DNA of 25,921 bases from Spirogloea muscicola (lineage: Eukaryota; Streptophyta; Zygnematophyceae; Spirogloeales; Spirogloeaceae), in contig WELB01000168.1 of NCBI GenBank assembly GCA_009602725.1, positions 32,569-58,489 on the forward strand, written 5' to 3'. The stretch's first letter is position 1, and every line of letters begins with the position of its first letter. The notes under the pieces were generated by a model. It worked only from the letters and a program-made list of their open reading frames with translations, searched no databases and was not told the origin of the DNA. A program made the position numbers and the translations under genes. Below are positions 1-11,373 of the stretch, one piece after another.

Positions 1-2435
1 GCGCGGCGGAGGCGGAGGCCTCGGCGGGGCCGACGCCGCTGAGCTGGCGCGGCCCGCACGCCGCGCGCCTCGCCTCCCGCGGCGTCGTCCGCTTCGACGG
101 CCCCGACGCCGTAAAACTCCTCCAGGTCCCCGCCCGTCGTCTCCACCGGGCTTCTAATTGGCTTCAATTGGCTTGTAACCTGGCTTCTAAGCTGCCAGTG
201 AAGGGTATTACGCCGCCGCCGCCTCCATTGCCGCCGCCGCCGTCGTTGCGGCCGTCGGGGTCGGCCCTGAGCACCGGCGACGGCCCCTGCCCAAAGCCCA
301 AGTCTTGCCGTCGGCGCTCGATCTCAGGGCCTGGTGACCAACGACGTGTCCCGGCTGGGCGAGTCGGCGACCCCAGAGGCGGCGGCGCCGGCGCCGTCGC
401 CGACGCCCAACCGACCCGCCGCCCGGCACCCGCCGCTGTACGCGGCCATGCTCAACCCCCAGGTGGGCACTCCGGCGGGTCGCCGCCTTCAACTTGAACG
501 GCAGAGCTCACTGTCCACCCATTGCCAAGAGCTAGTGCTGATGGCAATAGCAGCGGCTGCGGCGGCGATGGTGGCTGCCGGCAGGGCCGCTTCCTGTTCG
601 ACATGTTCCTGTATCGGCCGAGCCGGTCTGTGGAGCGCCTCGACCGCTCCGGCTCCGGCCCTGCCAGCGAGGGCGAGGGCGGCAGCGCGTCCGATGCTCC
701 GACGCTCCTTGCCGACGTCGACGCGGGCATCCTCGACGACTTTCTCGCCGAGCTGAAGAAGTGAGTACGGCCTCACGGCTGAGTCAGCCTTGAGTTGGGC
801 ACGCCAGCGTGTATCAGCTGGCAGTGCCGCCAGTGCTTGTCGGTGTCTGAGCTTGACGCTGCTCAGCACGGCCCAGGCACCGCCTGAGGGCCAAGGTGAG
901 CTTTGAGGACGTGTCGGCCGAGCTCAAGGTGTGGGCGCGGTTTGGCGGCGTGCTGGACGACGACCCTGGCACGCCATCCGAGGAGGCAGCTGGAGCTGTC
1001 GGATACGGCGCCACCAATGACCCCCAGGGCCAAGCCGCGGCCGAGGCAGAGAGCTCAGGCTGGTCATGGCACCGCGACCCCCGCCTACCGTCGCTTGGCC
1101 TCCGCAGTCTCTTCCCCGACTTCCGTAAGCCAACCACCGTCATTGCCCAACCTAACATGGGCAATCACGGATTGTTTAACTGAACAATTCACTGACTAAT
1201 CAAACACTTCGATCATAATTTCTCGCCGCTCGACCACGAGAGCTGAAGGTTGGATAGGCTTGTGGGTACACAATGATTGATTATGTCGCCGATATTGCTT
1301 AGTCCAGTCTGCGTAAGCAACTGATAATTGTAAGGTGCGCTGCTTGCTTGCTTGGCAGCGCCGCTTGTGGAGGCCCAGGAGGAGCTCGAGGAGCGGCACT
1401 ACCAGCTGTGGCGCTTTGAGGAGGGGGTCGCTGAGGGGCCAAAGGAGATCCCCTCAGGTGCACCTACAAGCGCATGTTTGCGTGATCATCTTTCATCCCC
1501 AAGTTTCACGTACTTGACCGATGTACTTCTGATAGCAGAGGAGTATCTGGCAAACAATGTCTCCACTGGTGACTATACTGCGGTGGTTGTGAGCATTAGA
1601 CTCTGTTGCTCTTCCTGTATGCTGCTTTTGTAGACGTGCTTTAGCTCTTAGATAAGAGACATTGTCCCACGTGCCCATTGCAGGCAGTTTCACTTGACAC
1701 ATTGTCTCACGTGCCCGTTGCAGGCGAGGCACTGCCACTAGAGTACAACTTGGCGGGGCTGAACGCGATCAGCTTTGACAAAGGCTGCTATGTTGGTCAG
1801 GAGCTGACTGCCCGCACGCATAATCGTGGTGTCATCCGCAAGCGCCTGCTGCCCGTCCAGTTCATGTCGCGGGACAGCAAGCAAGGTGCTTCATGTCCTC
1901 ACCTGACTCACCCTATGTCTGCTCAGCTCTCATAGACTGCTAGTCATAGTGGAAATGAGATTCTAATTTGGGAGGGCTTTTATGCCTTCCATTAAAGCTT
2001 TGCGTAGTTGACAACCAGACTAAATGCTTATCTGTACTGTGAATCACAAGAATGCTAGCCCACATTGATGTATGCTTAGTGGCAGCTATAATTGAACACC
2101 TAGTGCGATTCTCAAACAGTGACTGTCTTCACAGAAGAAGCAAATCCTACGCACAAGATGCTAAAGCAGAGCAGACAATGACCCTTCGGCTGGCGAGCTT
2201 TGCAGAGCAACAGACGCCTGTAGCAGCCGGCGCAGTCGTCCTGGATGCAGAGGGTGGGAAGAAGGTGGGAACTGTGACTGCTGCGTCGGGCCCGCGGGGT
2301 CTAGCGCACCTCCGGCTGCAGCCGGCGCTGCGAGAGAATGCCGCGCTTGTTGTGGAGGGCGAGGGCGCTGCTGGAGTGCGTGTAGTACGGCCAAAGTGGT
2401 GGCCGGCAGAGTGGGGTCACGAAGAGGGCTCGTGA
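1..2435 (+). CDS. IBA57: IBA57-type Fe-S cluster assembly factor (folate-binding YgfZ/GcvT-like), 5' partial, 7 visible exons
   Basis: IBA57 acts late in organellar [4Fe-4S] cluster maturation with ISCA proteins; it is a GcvT-like folate-binding fold protein of mitochondria (plastid paralogues exist in plants). My exons are 3-125, 328-462, 585-760, 877-1124, 1359-1457, 1724-1885 and 2206-2435. The phases join without a break (1173 nt, 390 residues plus TGA). Family landmarks appear in order: [29 protein letters not shown], the HRLRAKV block, the WHRDPR segment, then the signature [14 protein letters not shown] (Cys about residue 282 of the visible part), [10 protein letters not shown] and a C-terminal PKWWP. 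Exon 1 is open to the window edge with no Met, so the start and targeting peptide are missing. The last acceptor (2205) is the least certain; 2169 also keeps frame. The acceptor of exon 6 lies in a 40-bp duplication. Plastid versus mitochondrial location cannot be decided without the N-terminus. Confidence 0.93.
1659..1725 (+). repeat. 40-bp-period tandem duplication carrying two 3' splice sites (IBA57 intron 5)
   Basis: A stretch of about 27 nt (1659-1685) ending in TTGCAGGC recurs at 1699-1725 with two visible substitutions. Each copy ends in a CAG acceptor (1681-1683 and 1721-1723). The downstream acceptor gives the conserved reading frame. The upstream one would add 40 nt and reach a TGA after about four codons. 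Confidence 0.85.
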
Positions 2436-3390
2436 AACACATGGATCTTAATACACTGCAGTGCAAAAGGCAGAAGCCTAAGACTAAGTGCTCGAAGTAC
2501 ACGCTCTGAGTCTGGAAAATAACAGCCTGCAATGCCACATTGGAAATTTCAATGCTGATGTTCCACTTCATCATTCCACCTGTTCTAGTCCTTCAGTGTC
2601 TTTGCTCATGCTGGGGTGCGACCAGGCAACTAGCTTCCAGAAATTTCTGTTGTTTAAGGCTGCAAAGCTGATTCAAGCCTTCCATGCCCATCAAGCTATT
2701 TTGATAAGACCATGGTAAGTCTTTCATCATAGTTGGCGGCTGCTTGCAAGGTCGCAATTGATATTATGGCATCGGTCCTATTGTGCGCCCCTACTTTCAG
2801 GTGGAGCTGCAGTGCTGCACAATCATAACTACAAATCTGAAGCAAGCACAGTAAGTGCACAACCATGAGTTGAATAGTACGCAAGATGTTCAATGCCAAT
2901 GGCAATATCATTGACAAGTGCTGATGACTATTGGCTTGAACTTCCCAAGTTATCATTGATCAGCAAATGTAGAAGAAGAGAAGCTCTTACGAGGAGTAGG
3001 CGGTGGATGTGAAAGCCAACTCAAAAGATTGTCAAGGTTAAAAATGTTAATGGAGAGAACACACTCTGAGCGCAGTGCAAATAGAGAAGTGTACCTTCGC
3101 ATGTGCTAATAGTGTTACAAGGGTACAGTATCGAAGAGCAACGTATTCGATCGGGAAAGCAGTCTTGGCAATAGTGACTGTTTCCAACCTTGAATGCATT
3201 CCTGCTTAGTAATCATCAGCTATACTGCTTCTATTGCCACAGTTATGCACACAATTCCGAGAGCAAACCACCAAGGCACTTTGCTTGCAGCTGATCAGCA
3301 TCTCGTAAGTAATATGCCGATTTCCTTGCACGCTGGTTCCCTTGGCATACCATGTTGACCGACTTGCAGCATTGACCCATATGAGTGAGC
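2436..3390. other. Intergenic region between converging IBA57 (+) and the NT-C2/DIL gene (-)
   Basis: This 955-bp stretch is AT-richer than its flanks and should hold the 3' UTRs of the two converging genes. The short open frames in it carry no recognisable motif and no plausible exon continues either gene. I found no hairpin, repeat or RNA gene here. Confidence 0.6.
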
Positions 3391-6300
3391 TCAAGTCACA
3401 AGCGCCGCTCGCAGAAGGCGGTATCCCTCCTTGGTGCTTTCCTTGAGCTGCTCCATTGTGCTCACTGCACTCCGCGGAGTCATGGTGAGGCCGTCAACAA
3501 GGAGCTCCAACGGGGACTCAGCTTCGTTGATGTCGTCGTCGCTTGCGTACCCGCGCTCCAGGATTGGGACCTTGGCGCTCCGTATGCCCAAAGGCTTGCC
3601 ATTACCAGCAATCAGCGCACGGACAACGGCCGGCGACGGCGGGACATAGGGCGTAATGACGGCTGGCAGCGTTGAGCTCCACGTCTCGATTGGCAACTCC
3701 TGGTTTTTCCTGCCCTTGATTGCTATCTGCGGCAGTATTGAAGGTAATGCTCTTAGCATATTGCAACCAAACCATCATCTAGAAGTTCTAATTGCAGCGA
3801 AGCAGTCATGTACTATCTGAGGTACCCAGCAATGATTGAAGTTGAAAATTGCTATAGCAATTTAAAAAAACGAACATTTAAAAGCGCACGAGAGAGCTTA
3901 CCTCAGCATTGAGCGCAGCAACTAGTGAGGGAGAGATGGCATCAGGCGCAAGCTCGTCCGTCTGAAAGAGCGTAATAATCCGCCGGATAACTGCGAGACT
4001 AAGGTTGGAACACGCCTGCATTGCCCGTATGAGTGAGTTAGATCCGTGCCTCGTGTGCTCTTCTGTACAATGGCTGATCAAAGTCGTGTCCAGACAATCT
4101 TCAAAGTGAACGTCATCTGTGTGATCTAAATGTGTGGGCTGTGCCACTTGTTTCTAGATTATTTGAGATCTTTGAGATGCAAGGCCTAGATTGTAAGGTG
4201 CATGATCTCAAATCCAGCTACAATTACAGCTGTGGTTTCTCGTCCTCAGATTGCTCTGACCAGGTTGGTGCAATGCCAAGTGGCCGCTACGCTGCACAGC
4301 ACCGAGATTTTGTTGGATGACATTTATCATCTGCGGTTGCAGAAGTCCTTGCAGCCTCCTCACCTCTTTGCGGACAGCATGGTCCATGAGCATCTCCTTG
4401 GGAAGCATGAGCAGGTCCGCCAATGCACGCAGCTGCTGGAAGCGCTCCACATCCACGCCTGCGTCGCAATCTGCGTCCTCGTGGCCTGCCTCTGCAGCCG
4501 CAGCCAGGTGCGCAACCTTGCGATCTGGCACCATGCGCCTCTCGGTCAACACTGGCGCCAAGGTGCACCGGATTTCTGTCAGCACCGCGCTCCACGCGCT
4601 AATCTGAGAGGGGACCCAATAAACAAAAGCAAGCCATGTCAGTGACAGAATGCTGCATGGAGCTGGCCGCTTCATGAGGCCTTTCTGCTAGTCAAATGTT
4701 ACAATGAAGTTGTTATGGTGCACAGGTGTTAATCAAGTTTCTTTTCAAGCGTTTGACCATAGTCTTAGCTTACAGCGATTTTTAGTTGGACTCCGCCGCC
4801 AAAGGTCAGCTGGCCCGGCTGGATGGGCAGCGCGGCGGGCTCCGTCAGGGGGTCCGACACCGGGTCAGTGGGCATCCCGGCACCTCCGCCGTCGCGAAGG
4901 AGCGCATTGAACAGCGCAGTGTCCAGGCGCGCGCCACATTGCTCCAGGACCTGCCACGTTAGCGTTGGCAGGCAGCCGCAGTCCTCGCCAATGCCGCGTG
5001 CCGGGCACAGCTTCCGAAACACCTCCAGCAGCGCCCACCGCCAGCGTGAGATTGCGCCCTCTGCCTGGCGCCCGGGGCTTTCTCCTGGCAGAGGAGCAAG
5101 TGGCCGTGATGTGAGAAGCCGGTCATTAGCAACATAATCTTTATAAGTTGCACTATGGCTATTTGTTATGGCTAATCCCAACTGCCAGGTCATTGTCGCT
5201 TGCCCTTCACCAGTATGGTGAGGTAACATCTACTGCTGAGCAACACTTATTACTCAATCCGCTTCTGATTAATCTGGAGCTCAGAGATGCTGCTGGTGCT
5301 CTGTCATACAATCTGGACCCTTCGTGCAGATGTATTACTAAGCCATTGTTGAGATGTATGAAGCATGCTTGAGAGATGTGTGCGGACACCTGCAAGAGGA
5401 TGCAACTGAGGCTGACCTGTCACTGAAGGTTTGAGGCTGTCTGCCCTGCACAGCTCACTGTCCAGCGGAATGCTCTCCAAGCGCACTGGCGGCGCTGTGG
5501 CTGCCATAGCCGTCTGCTTGTCCTTCTTCTGCATGGCTGGCGTCATGATCTGCATGCAGCAGAAGATCATAAGAGGGAGCAGGACAATATCAGCCTCCAC
5601 TTGGTGTCTGTGAAGATAAATACAAGGGAGGGGACTTGTGTGGATACAACACAACAGTCTATGGATGCAAGCAAAGCTGCTGTCGCAGCTTCTGCATCTT
5701 CACTATTTAAAAAATTCGAAGTGGGGAATGATGTTGTGCGGATGAAAAACAGAACCAGTGTGGCGACAATTTTAGCCCCATTTCTCAGCACGTAAAGTAA
5801 GTCAGCACTTGTGTATACCTAGCAGTCATTAGCCCCACTGCTAATGAGAGACAGAGTATAATGACCAACATCATCAACAGATGCAAGGTGCGCGCTGCTC
5901 ACGTGCCACCAGATGATCTGCAGGACGCGGCTGTGCAGCCAGCGCTCGACGCGTGCCAGCGCTGCCAGCAAGGCCTGCGGGTGCTCCCAGTCTGCACCAT
6001 CATATGCCCACCGGGCCGCCGTTGCGCCCCGAGTCCCATCGTCCACCTGCTTCACCTTGCCCTCTTCACCACCCTCCGCCTGTTCCTCACTGACAGAGTC
6101 GGCTGTGGATTCGTCTCGCGACGTACCACCCTGCCTCTCGCTGGCCGACTTGCGTAGCGCTGCCACAGGGCCGCCAGTCGTCGTAGCCGCGCCGAGCGTC
6201 GAGGAGCTCCGCAGCATGATCTTGCTCACCAGCGGCGCTGCTTGGTTTGCCGCCGCCGCCGCAGCCTCCGCAGCCCTTGCCAATGCCGCTGCCCTCTGCG

Positions 6301-9300
6301 CGAGGTGCGCCTCCTGCTCAGTGGCCATGGCTATGATCTCGCGGAGCATCACGCAATTGGACCACCAAAAGACCAACCTGCAAATGGGAATGTCCAGTCA
6401 CTCAAACATAGTCAATAAAAGTCACTGTGGCCAACTCCTGTCCAAGTTGTAGTCCTACCTCAAGCAAGCCCAGTGAGAAAGTTTCACAAAGTTATGACGG
6501 CAGGGGCCGCACCTGCCGACGTCCTCGCCGCTCGACCGCGCGGCGAGGACCAGGGCAGACACCGCGGCCCTGGCGGTATGCTCCACGCGCTCCAGGCTCT
6601 CCTTCTGCCGCGCGTGGAAGTATGCCCGGGCCAGCCGCCGTGCGGGCGTGTGCATCTTGTGGCACGAGCTTCCGTGCGCGTCCGAGAAGCCATACACTGC
6701 GACCTCCATCACGGACCGATCCCTGCATGCATGGACACCATGCATGAATCCATTAGCACAGTCCTTTACTTCCAAACGGCCAGTTACCTCCATACTGCCA
6801 AGGTCGATCCTCAGTATGCTGCCATATGCTTGTCGCAGTGAGTTTCCTTGCAGATACCTCAGCTCCCAGGGCATCCGCACAAGGCTCCTCTCGTGCTGCT
6901 CCTCCAGAGCCTCAGCTGCAGCAGCGCGGCACTTGGCTGCCGCTACAGCGGCATTGGCAGCCTGTGTCACCAACCATGGATGTTGTATACCATCAGCATC
7001 GCCCTGCAGAGTGCCCAGCTGGTCATATAGGCGCTTTGATTGTTTCTTATTGTCCAAACCATCTCTCTTAGTTGCATCCGGGCTGCCATGGTGGGATGGT
7101 ACCTGCAGCTTGGTCTCCAGCTCTGCTGCATCAGCCTCCATCTCCTCCATCCGCTTCTTGCCCTTGGAGGCTTCTTGCTCCATGAGCAGGATACGCATCC
7201 TCATCCCCTTCTCCTCTGCCTGCGCCTTCTGCTTCTGCAGCTTCGTGAGAGCGGCCGCCGAGAAGCGCGGGCCGGTGCCCGCGCCCTCGCTGCCGGCGCC
7301 CACAATGTCGGGCTCGGAGTAGTAAGGGTCCTCCTTGGTGGCCGTCGCTGCCAGCGCCAGCGCCGCAGCGGCCTTCTTGGCCTCCTCCACCTGCCGCTCG
7401 ATGACCTTGGTGCGCTCGCCGCCCTTCTCTGGGCGGCTCTGGCCCCGCAAGTCCCGCGGCTCCGACTCTCGATCGCGCTCCATCGTCTGCTCAATTAGTG
7501 TACGCCGCCGCTCCTTCTTGCTCCCTCTGGAAGCACCATTTTCCATATTCTGCTCCCTCCTGCTCTCCAACTTGCTTGCCGCTTCATGCACCACCTCCTC
7601 CCCCTCTGCAGCTTTCTCTTCAGGCCCTGCGGGACCCATAGGTGCAGCATCATGCAGGCTTCCTGTTGTCGAGTCCTTGCTTTGCGTGCTTGCCGCCAGC
7701 TTGCCACCTTCAGCAGCATCATCCGCCAGACCTCTGTCCTTTGCCATGAACCCCTCCACTTCCACATGCGCCTGTTGCTCCTCCCCATGGCCATCTTGTC
7801 CGTGCTGCAAGTCACCTTCCTCTGCCTCGCCACCTGCTGCCTCGTTGCTGCCGTCCTGCGCGGCCTCACTGTCTGCCTCGGCGATGCCCGCTGCAGTGAG
7901 GAGTTCGTCCTCGTCTCCATAGCAGATATCAATCTCCTTGAAAGTCAGCCTCTCCTCAGTCAGGTCATCGAGGTCAAAGTCGTGCTCCTCGGTGGCTTCC
8001 GGCTGTGCATCGCCAAGGCTGGCCTTGGCGTGGAGCGGGCTCGATCCCGCCGAGCGAGTGCCACGCGGCTGCGCTGCAACCGGCGGCGGCTGGTAGTCCT
8101 GCGGGTAGTCGAGCTCCTTGCTGATACCATGCACGCATTTCGGGGGCTTGACATGGGACTTGCCGGGCTGGATGCTCGCTTCCAGCGGTGGCGGCATTGC
8201 ACCGGCACTCGCCACCAGCTTGTGGTGCGTGCTGTCGCCATTGTTGGGCAATTCGTCGTCGCTGGAGAAGTCAGAAGAGCAACATGGTCACCAGCCGTCC
8301 ATATGCATGACATTGGTCACACTGCCGTCCACGTGCATGGCATGTGCATGACATTACCACCCAAGGGATGCACACACTCCTTCTAGCATCTCGTCGTAAA
8401 CAAAGTATTGGAAGGCCATCAGCTTTTGTCGAAACCTGTGATGGTCCACCCCATTGGGCATGTCGCTGCTCTCCTGGGGAACTGTCTGACCATTTGCGCC
8501 TGGGCCATTGTGCACCAGCTTGCCTGCCCGCCCAGAGTACTTCTCCCCCGCACTCGAGTGGCTGGCGACGCTGTCATTATCCTGTTCCGTACAGAATTGG
8601 CAAAGCTTACATTATCTTGGCATCCCCCAAGTCTGCTCAGTACTTCAGAGCGCAGACTTTCTAAGTAGGTGGCAAACTTTCGGAAACCCCTACTGAGCTT
8701 GTTATTGCGAAGTCCTCGGTGCGCAACATAAGAACAATCTCCAGATTGCAGCAAGGAGAAGAAAGAGGAGGAGCAGCCCTGCGAAGGGGCCACTACCTTC
8801 AGCAAGAAGTCCCGTGGAGGAGACTCCTCGAAGCTAGACCGGCCGCCATACTCCGACTCCGGCGAGTTTGGCGACTTCCACTCGAGCTCGCCAAAGTCTG
8901 TGGACGAGAAGGTCGGTGGCCCTTCCTCATCGTCCGTGAACATCTTGTTATCGTCCTCGCCCTGGTCCTCCCTGGCGCCTGCCTCATCGTCGTCACTCAT
9001 CAGCTTTGCCAGGATGTCCTGGATGTCGTCCTGCGAGCCGGCTGTCGAGACGTTGCTCCTGTCGAACGATTGGCCCCTGCTGTGCACCGATGCTGACGGC
9101 AAGACCAACGGCGGTTCTGGCCCCTCCTCCTTGAGTCTGCTGCCACCATAGGCCATCCACATGGACAGCTCCTCTCAGTCCTCCACTCAATGACCAACAT
9201 TGGTGTGCACCTTACAAGGCCCGACTCTGAGGAGCTGTAGCAACAACTCGACCACTATTGCACCTACTCATGCCTATCTTGCACAACCCACTCTGTACTA

Positions 9301-11168
9301 CATTGCTGATATCCTGCAGTTCTAAGAGAAGCTCCAGGCACTGTTAACATGAAGGCAACAAACAACCTCGACAAATGCAGGGAACCACAGCAGAGGAACG
9401 GTGCTGATAAGTAGCAGAAGTGGATTGCGATTGCGTATCCTTCTTCGATCTGACACATATGGTCATATGAGGCGGCTGACGTCAGCCTGACAAGTCAGTC
9501 TTGAACGGGAGCTTACTGCTTGAGTAGCAAAAGCGCGTCCTTCGTGTCCATCTTGGATGCAGCAAAAGGCGCCGAGACCTCCTCTTGCGACCTTGCGGCA
9601 TTGATGCTGCGCAAGAAAGAGGCATCATTGCACGTGATATTGAGGGCAACTGAGAGCGACTGGTAATATTGGACCAAGCAGCACTTTGAGGCTGCACACT
9701 ACTGCAGCGAGCTGCGGCGGCAGACGGCTAGCACCTCTGCAGCATGGCCAGTGCGTGCGCGCTGTCCATCTTTGCAGCCGCGAAGGGTGCTGACACCTCG
9801 GTCTTTTCGCTATTCATGCTGCAAACACAAGGGGTTCCAAGATGCTCGTGGATCTCGTTAGAGTGCTCATCATGTCTTCGGACTGACCACAGGAATGCTG
9901 CAGCACGACCATCTGCCGAAGCCTGTAGCGCGTCAAGCAGGCTGCCCGCTTCGTGCAAACCTGCGGAGCATCTCCAGTGCCGCCTGCGTGTCCATTCTGC
10001 CACTGCCAAAGGGCGCGGAGATGGCCAGGCTCTTCTGGCGCTCTATGGCGCTGCAAGCGAAGCAAGGTAGGACAGGCGGTGGCGCTCATTGTCTTAGCAA
10101 AGCGACACCGGAGGCAGAGACGCCAGCATGGATGGCTGATGTTATGATGCCCCACCATTCGGGCGGCTGCACCGGCCAGTCTTTCCCGAGCAGTGGCAAG
10201 GAGGGTGGGCCGACGAACCTCATGGCCTGGCGAAAAGCCGGGCTGAGTTGGATGGTGAGCTGCAGCTCGCAATCGCCCAGTGTGGCGTAGAGGCTCTTGC
10301 TGGTGGCCAGCTTGACGGCGTGCGGCAAGGGGGCCCGGCCGTCGCCAAAGGGCGCAAGGTCGACGACAGCCCGGCCCAGCGGCTCGCCCTGCAGCCCGGC
10401 CTTGTCGGCGCCCATCTTGCACAGCGCGAACACCACGCACTTCTTTTGGTACTGGTGCTTCCCGTGCCCCAGGTCCTCCTTGTACAGCGTCGCCGGTATC
10501 TGCAGCGGGAGCCATAGCGGAGCCCGACAGACAGTGGCTGTGAGTGTCAAGCTGGCAGCACCCCAATGGACCGGAGCGTCGCCTCTGACAGACGGCTCTC
10601 CTTTGGGATCATTGCCGGACGCGGGGACGCGGCAGTAGACGCGGCGGACAGGCCGGTGCCTCACCCGGAAGGTCTCGTTGAAGATGAGCTTCCATTTGTT
10701 GAGGTCGAAGCCGTCGCGCTGCGGGTGGACGGCCTTGGACACGCCCGACCGCTTGTCGCCGCGCGTGTACTGCGCACAACGGGGACGGCGGCGGCAGGCG
10801 AGGATCAGTGCGCGCCATGCCACCCTCCGTGAGCGCCGCCACCGCATCGTGCTGCGGCTCGTCCCTCATTGCCACTCTCGCGCCACTGAGCTGACGAATG
10901 GCTCTTGGCACAAGAGAACGGCGCAGCCGGCGAGCGGGCAGCGACGGCAGGGCCAGCCAAGACCGCCGCCGCCGCCGCTTCCGCCGTTGCCGCCGCCGCC
11001 AGCGTGGGAGGGGAGCGCTGGGGGGCCCGATCGGGCGCGTGCCTGGACGACGTAGGGGAGCGCGTGCTTGGAGACGCTGGCGCCGAGCCAGGGCGTGACC
11101 TCCTGCACCACCACGTCGAACTCCACGCGCACGGGCGTCACGTTCTGCCCGCGGTACTTCCCCAGCAT
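3391..11168 (-). CDS. NT-C2 domain protein with DIL-like (myosin globular tail-like) C-terminal region; 17 exons, 1488 aa
   Basis: Exons on the minus strand: 11168-11043, 10769-10665, 10499-10219, 10050-9961, 9818-9735, 9606-9517, 9139-8797, 8581-8358, 8261-7103, 7003-6858, 6722-6513, 6377-5903, 5549-5417, 5084-4774, 4603-4364, 4015-3902, 3726-3391. The total is 4467 nt with all phases closed. Residues about 1-170 are an NT-C2 (EEIG1/EHBP1 N-terminal) domain, a predicted membrane-binding C2 fold: VRVEFDVVVQEVTPW, FNETFR, LGRAVVDLAPFG. Residues about 171-259 are three repeat modules, about 260-830 acidic and charged, about 800-870 coiled-coil-like. From about 885 on it matches plant proteins annotated gar2-like: HTPARRLARAY, FWWSNCVMLREII, ISRWRWALLEVFRKLCP, LLMLPKEMLMD, YASDDDINEAESPLELL. 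FWWSN and the following helices resemble a myosin DIL domain but no motor is present. Function is unknown; an adaptor role is inference. An in-frame upstream ATG at 11270 would add 34 residues including 15 Ala. The exon 7 acceptor may be 3 nt downstream. Confidence 0.85.
9517..10050 (-). repeat. Three consecutive homologous exons encoding a repeated ~29-aa module (exons 4-6 of the NT-C2/DIL gene)
   Basis: Exons 10050-9961 (90 nt), 9818-9735 (84 nt) and 9606-9517 (90 nt) each begin with one nucleotide completing a Ser codon and end in phase 2, so all are symmetric. Each encodes the pattern S-(8-11 residues)-SAPF-(4 residues)-MD-(4 residues)-AL-x-x-L-x, with SAPFGSGRMD, SAPFAAAKMD and SAPFAASKMD at the core. 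The motif is shared at the protein level although the DNA has diverged, which indicates old exon duplication. I do not recognise the module from a named family. Confidence 0.85.
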
Positions 11169-11216
11169 GGCGGCGGCGGCGGCGGCGGCGGCTGCGGCGG
11201 CGGCGGCGGCGGCGAG
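11169..11216. repeat. (CGG)n run immediately upstream of the NT-C2/DIL gene start
   Basis: About 15 CGG units, interrupted by one CTG, lie directly 5' of the chosen ATG on the minus strand. Read in frame from the upstream ATG at 11270 they encode a polyalanine tract; otherwise they are 5' UTR. Confidence 0.9.
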
Positions 11217-11309
11217 GTGATGTGCGGCATGCACAGAGGAAGTAGCGGGATGGGGGACCTCCAGCTGCATGCGATCGAGTAATATATATCAGCCTACACC
11301 GAAATTGCN

Positions 11310-11369
<60 letters not shown>
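11310..11369. repeat. (GA)30 microsatellite, (CT)n on the minus strand, at the 3' end of a retroelement fragment
   Basis: A pure dinucleotide run of about 60 nt sits next to an ambiguous base at 11309. On the minus strand it directly follows the shared tail sequence GAGCACTTTCT of the retroelement copies, so it probably grew from the element's short TCT-rich terminus. It lies about 140 bp upstream of the NT-C2/DIL start codon. Its true length may be misassembled. Confidence 0.92.

Positions 11370-11373
<4 letters not shown>

Noticed and set aside
7335-7922. 195-codon plus-strand frame rich in Ser and Ala
   Set aside because: It is the antisense of the acidic, Ala-rich exon 9 and has no family resemblance.
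6455-8251. A single 598-codon open frame on the minus strand as one gene or exon
   Set aside because: Family blocks and phase show it is exons 9-11 of a larger gene with two stop-free introns, and its upstream edge is set by an acceptor at 8261, not by a start codon.
8419-9162. 247-codon minus-strand frame as one exon
   Set aside because: Only 9139-8797 fits; beyond the donor at 8796 the frame is intronic, and the true next exon (8581-8358) is in another frame leading to FRQKLMAFQYFVYDE.
10248-11282. Several plus-strand frames opposite the NT-C2 exons
   Set aside because: They are antisense shadows of GC-rich coding sequence and the CGG run.
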